From positions 1 to 8,368 of the forward strand of contig DJWC01000085.1 in the NCBI GenBank assembly GCA_002441445.1: DNA of 8,368 bases, in the 5' to 3' direction. The translations under genes and the position numbers were made by a program. Below, piece after piece: positions 6,285-8,368 of this stretch; the stretch's first letter is position 1, and each line of letters opens with the position of its first letter. This DNA comes from Pusillimonas sp. UBA6240. Its GTDB lineage: Bacteria > Pseudomonadota > Gammaproteobacteria > Burkholderiales > Burkholderiaceae_B. Under the pieces are notes generated by a model that did no database searches, was not told the origin of the DNA, and was given only the letters and a program-made list of their open reading frames with translations.

Positions 6285-7529
6285 TTAGCCGCGAGGCTGC
6301 TGTAGATACATGGCGTTGGCTCCCAGGCTCTGCTTGGCGCGTTGCAGTTCCGAGCGTGCGATGGACCTGAGATGGACTTCATCGGGGCCATCGACAAACC
6401 GCATCGCCCGGCCCTTGGTCCAAAGAAATGCAAGAGGCGTGTCGGGCGTCAGGCCCATTGCGCCGAATACCTGGATGGCTCTGTCTACGACGCGGGTTTG
6501 CAACTGCGCCGCGACAAGTTTTATGGCGGCGACATCGACACGTGCCGCCTGGTTGCCATATTTGTCCATGCGCCATGCGGCGCGCAGTACAAGCAAGCGC
6601 GCCTGGTCTATTTCCACCCTTGAATAGGCTATCCAGTCCTTGATATTCGAATAGTCGCTTAAATGGCGGCCGAAGGCTTTCCGCTCGAGCGCTCTTTCAC
6701 ACATGAGTTCGAGCGCCAATTCGCATTGGCCGATGATGCGCATGCAATGATGTATCCTGCCTGGCCCCAGCCGAGCTTGCGCCATCAGGAATCCCTCGCC
6801 TTCTTTACCAAGCAGGTTGGTAATGGGGACTCTTACGTTGTTGTAGCGAATTTCGCAATGGCCCTCGGCGGATATATGCCCCATGATGGGTACATTCCGA
6901 ACGATCTCGAATCCGGGCGTGTCGATCGGGACAATCACCATGGAATGGCGGTTATGGGATGGGCCTTCTTCATCAGTAACGCCCATGACGATGGCGAAGC
7001 GGCAGTTGGGGTGCAATACGCCGGTAGTGAACCACTTTCGGCCATTGATGACATAGTGGTCGCCGTCGCGGCGAATCACGGTTCGGATATTGGTCGCATC
7101 CGATGAGGCCGCGTCGGGTTCGGTCATCGAAAAGCAGGAGCGGATCTCCCCGTGCAGCAAAGGCGCAAGCCATTGCCGGCGTTGCTCCTCATTGGCAAAA
7201 ATGTGCAGCAGCTCCATATTTCCCGTATCGGGCGGATTGCAATTGAAGATCTCCGAGCTCCAGTGAACGCGCCCCATTATTTCCGCCAGCGGTGCATATT
7301 CCGCATTGGAGAGGCGAGTCCCCGGTTCGTCCTCTTTCAGGGCGGGCAGAAAGAGATTCCATAACCCTTCTTGCTTTGCCTTTTGCTTTATCGGCTCGAT
7401 CAAGGCCGATGCGCCACCCTGTTTATGCCGATATTCCCATTCTGCACACTGAGGCAATACATGCGCGCCGATAAACTCGCGCAATTGGCTTTGCAGTCTC
7501 TGGACCTTTTCAGAAAATTCAAATTCCAT
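6285..7529 (-). CDS. acyl-CoA dehydrogenase, ACAD10/ACAD11-type (LvaC-like)
   Basis: This is a 414-residue flavoenzyme of the acyl-CoA dehydrogenase superfamily, cytoplasmic. The helical N-terminal domain covers about residues 1-130. The flavin-contacting strand is CFSMTEPDAASSDATNI at 132-148, then INGRKWFTTG at 161-170. The C-terminal helical domain starts near 248 (ARLGPGRIHHCMRIIG) and ends with RFVDGPDEVHLRSIAR. These segments match the dehydrogenase half of ACAD10/ACAD11 more than ordinary fatty-acid enzymes. Where most relatives have the catalytic Glu of YEGT, this protein has Asp380 in VDGPDEVH. The start at 7529 has GAGG 7 nt upstream; the ATG at 7535, two codons earlier, overlaps the preceding stop as ATGA but is only 1 nt from GAGG. 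Known bacterial counterparts act on phosphorylated acyl-CoA made by a kinase like the one two genes downstream. The exact reaction here is inference. Confidence 0.94.
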   Translation of the reverse strand: MEFEFSEKVQRLQSQLREFIGAHVLPQCAEWEYRHKQGGASALIEPIKQKAKQEGLWNLFLPALKEDEPGTRLSNAEYAPLAEIMGRVHWSSEIFNCNPPDTGNMELLHIFANEEQRRQWLAPLLHGEIRSCFSMTEPDAASSDATNIRTVIRRDGDHYVINGRKWFTTGVLHPNCRFAIVMGVTDEEGPSHNRHSMVIVPIDTPGFEIVRNVPIMGHISAEGHCEIRYNNVRVPITNLLGKEGEGFLMAQARLGPGRIHHCMRIIGQCELALELMCERALERKAFGRHLSDYSNIKDWIAYSRVEIDQARLLVLRAAWRMDKYGNQAARVDVAAIKLVAAQLQTRVVDRAIQVFGAMGLTPDTPLAFLWTKGRAMRFVDGPDEVHLRSIARSELQRAKQSLGANAMYLQQPRG

Positions 7530-7531
7530 AG

Positions 7532-8368
7532 TCATGCCTCGATAAAGAACGCTTGAGCTCGGCGATCGAGAATCTGCCTGCATTCCGCGACCATACGATT
7601 GATCAATTCGGCGCATGTAGGGATGTCGTTGATAAGGCCCACCACTTGGCTCGCCCAGACAAGACCGCTGTCCACATCGCCGCTTTCCAGTGCGGCGCGG
7701 CCTCGGCTGCCCGCAACGAGATGATGAATGTCCGCGAATTCGCATCCACCCGGGCGGTTCTCGATCGATATCACTTCTTGGGATATGGCGTTCTTCAGTA
7801 CGCGCCCCGTGTTGCGCAGCGTGCGGAAGATCAAGTTGGTGTCGCGCTCGGTGGCCTCGACCAGCGCCTGCTTGATATTTTGATGAATGGGAGCCTCTAC
7901 CGTTGCGCAAAAGCGGGTACCCATATTTATTCCCTCCGCTCCCAGAGAGAGCGCGGCGGCGAGCCCCCGGCCATCCGCAATGCCTCCCGAGGCGACCACG
8001 GGAATCCGCAGCTTGCTCGCCGCCGCGGCGAACAAGACAAACCCTCCCACATCGTCTTCCCCAGGATGGCCGGCGCATTCGAATCCATCTATGGAAACCG
8101 CATCGACGCCATTGCGCTCGGCCGATAGTGCGTGGCGGACCGAGGTGCATTTATGAATAATCTTTACTCCAGCGGTCTTCGCTTTGGTGATGAACTCCTT
8201 GGGGTTGTTTCCGGCGGTCTCCAGAATGCGTACGCCGCTCTCGATGATGGCGTCCAGATAGCTTTCATAGGGGGGCGGATTTGCGGTAGGCAGGATGGTA
8301 AGGTTCACGCCGAACGGCTTGTCGGTCATCGACCGGCAGCGCTCGATCTCTTCGCGCAGCGCCTGCGG
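7532..8368 (-). CDS. nitronate monooxygenase family protein (N-terminus outside window)
   Basis: This is an FMN-dependent TIM-barrel enzyme of the nitronate monooxygenase / 2-nitropropane dioxygenase family; 278 residues are visible. The frame is open to the right edge. The 13 codons before the Met at 8329 read PQALREEIERCRS and continue the family's usual LREEI...TDKPFGVNL segment, so that Met is internal and about 40-50 N-terminal residues, with the first FMN-binding motif, are missing. Visible motifs include TDKPFGVNL, VSIDGFECAGHPGEDDVG (with the conserved active-site-region His) and the phosphate-binding VVASGGIADGRGLAAALSLG followed by INMGTRF. It is first of the visible operon and its TGA overlaps a possible ATG of the dehydrogenase (ATGA), so the two are translationally coupled. 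Members oxidise nitronates, but many in catabolic operons have unknown substrates; a nitro compound is not implied here. Confidence 0.92.
   Translation of the reverse strand, partial: PQALREEIERCRSMTDKPFGVNLTILPTANPPPYESYLDAIIESGVRILETAGNNPKEFITKAKTAGVKIIHKCTSVRHALSAERNGVDAVSIDGFECAGHPGEDDVGGFVLFAAAASKLRIPVVASGGIADGRGLAAALSLGAEGINMGTRFCATVEAPIHQNIKQALVEATERDTNLIFRTLRNTGRVLKNAISQEVISIENRPGGCEFADIHHLVAGSRGRAALESGDVDSGLVWASQVVGLINDIPTCAELINRMVAECRQILDRRAQAFFIEA

Noticed and set aside
6239..6433. N-terminal extension of the Bug-family protein
   Set aside because: It would place 65 residues before a clear signal peptide, overlaps the dehydrogenase 3' end, and ignores the AGGAGA ribosome site before 6238.
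7536..8150. Long in-frame N-terminal extension of the dehydrogenase
   Set aside because: It overlaps the monooxygenase gene completely in another frame, is Arg/Gly/Ser-rich without domain features, and the real protein starts normally at MEFEF with a ribosome site.
1..8368. CRISPR array, insertion sequence, prophage or toxin-antitoxin genes
   Set aside because: No regularly spaced direct repeats with unique spacers, no transposase or integrase motifs and no paired small genes were found on either strand.

Overview
The window looks like a chromosomal segment of a GC-rich betaproteobacterium, most likely Burkholderiales/Alcaligenaceae (Bordetella or Achromobacter type). The signs are a Bug-type periplasmic solute-binding protein, a long single-chain indolepyruvate-oxidoreductase homologue, a PldA-type outer-membrane phospholipase and strong third-position G/C in the left half. 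The genus is inferred from gene content and codon style, not shown directly.

Left block (1-3843). A minus-strand gene runs off the left edge. It encodes the N-terminal 466 residues of an indolepyruvate ferredoxin oxidoreductase family protein. It is divergent from a plus-strand LysR-family regulator (1527-2471), and the 126-bp space between them holds a 29-bp imperfect palindrome that could be the operator. The regulator converges on a minus-strand gene for outer-membrane phospholipase A (2530-3843), which has the His/Ser/Asn catalytic set and an unusual N-terminal beta-type domain plus Ala-rich linker before the barrel.

Middle (3844-4110). This holds the upstream region of pldA with a 7-bp inverted repeat, then a stable-RNA-type promoter and a complete tRNA-Arg with anticodon TCT and encoded CCA (4021-4097).

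Right block (4111-8368). Four minus-strand genes form a tight apparent operon. In transcription order they are a nitronate monooxygenase family protein (N-terminus outside the window), an acyl-CoA dehydrogenase of the ACAD10/ACAD11 type, a Bug/TctC periplasmic binding protein, and an aminoglycoside-phosphotransferase-fold kinase. The operon ends 13 bp from the tRNA 3' end and converges with it. Its base composition is less GC-rich than the left block, which is compatible with acquisition beside the tRNA, although no integrase or second att site is visible.

The most interesting point is functional. The kinase and the ACAD11-like dehydrogenase are the two halves of the animal ACAD10/ACAD11 fusion proteins and are analogous to LvaA/LvaC of Pseudomonas levulinate catabolism, where a hydroxyacyl-CoA is phosphorylated and then eliminated to an enoyl-CoA. 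Pairing them with a Bug uptake protein and a flavin oxygenase suggests an uptake-plus-degradation cassette for a hydroxylated or branched organic acid. The substrate cannot be read from the sequence. No CRISPR array, insertion sequence, phage gene or rRNA was seen, and no stretch over 300 bp lacks a gene.
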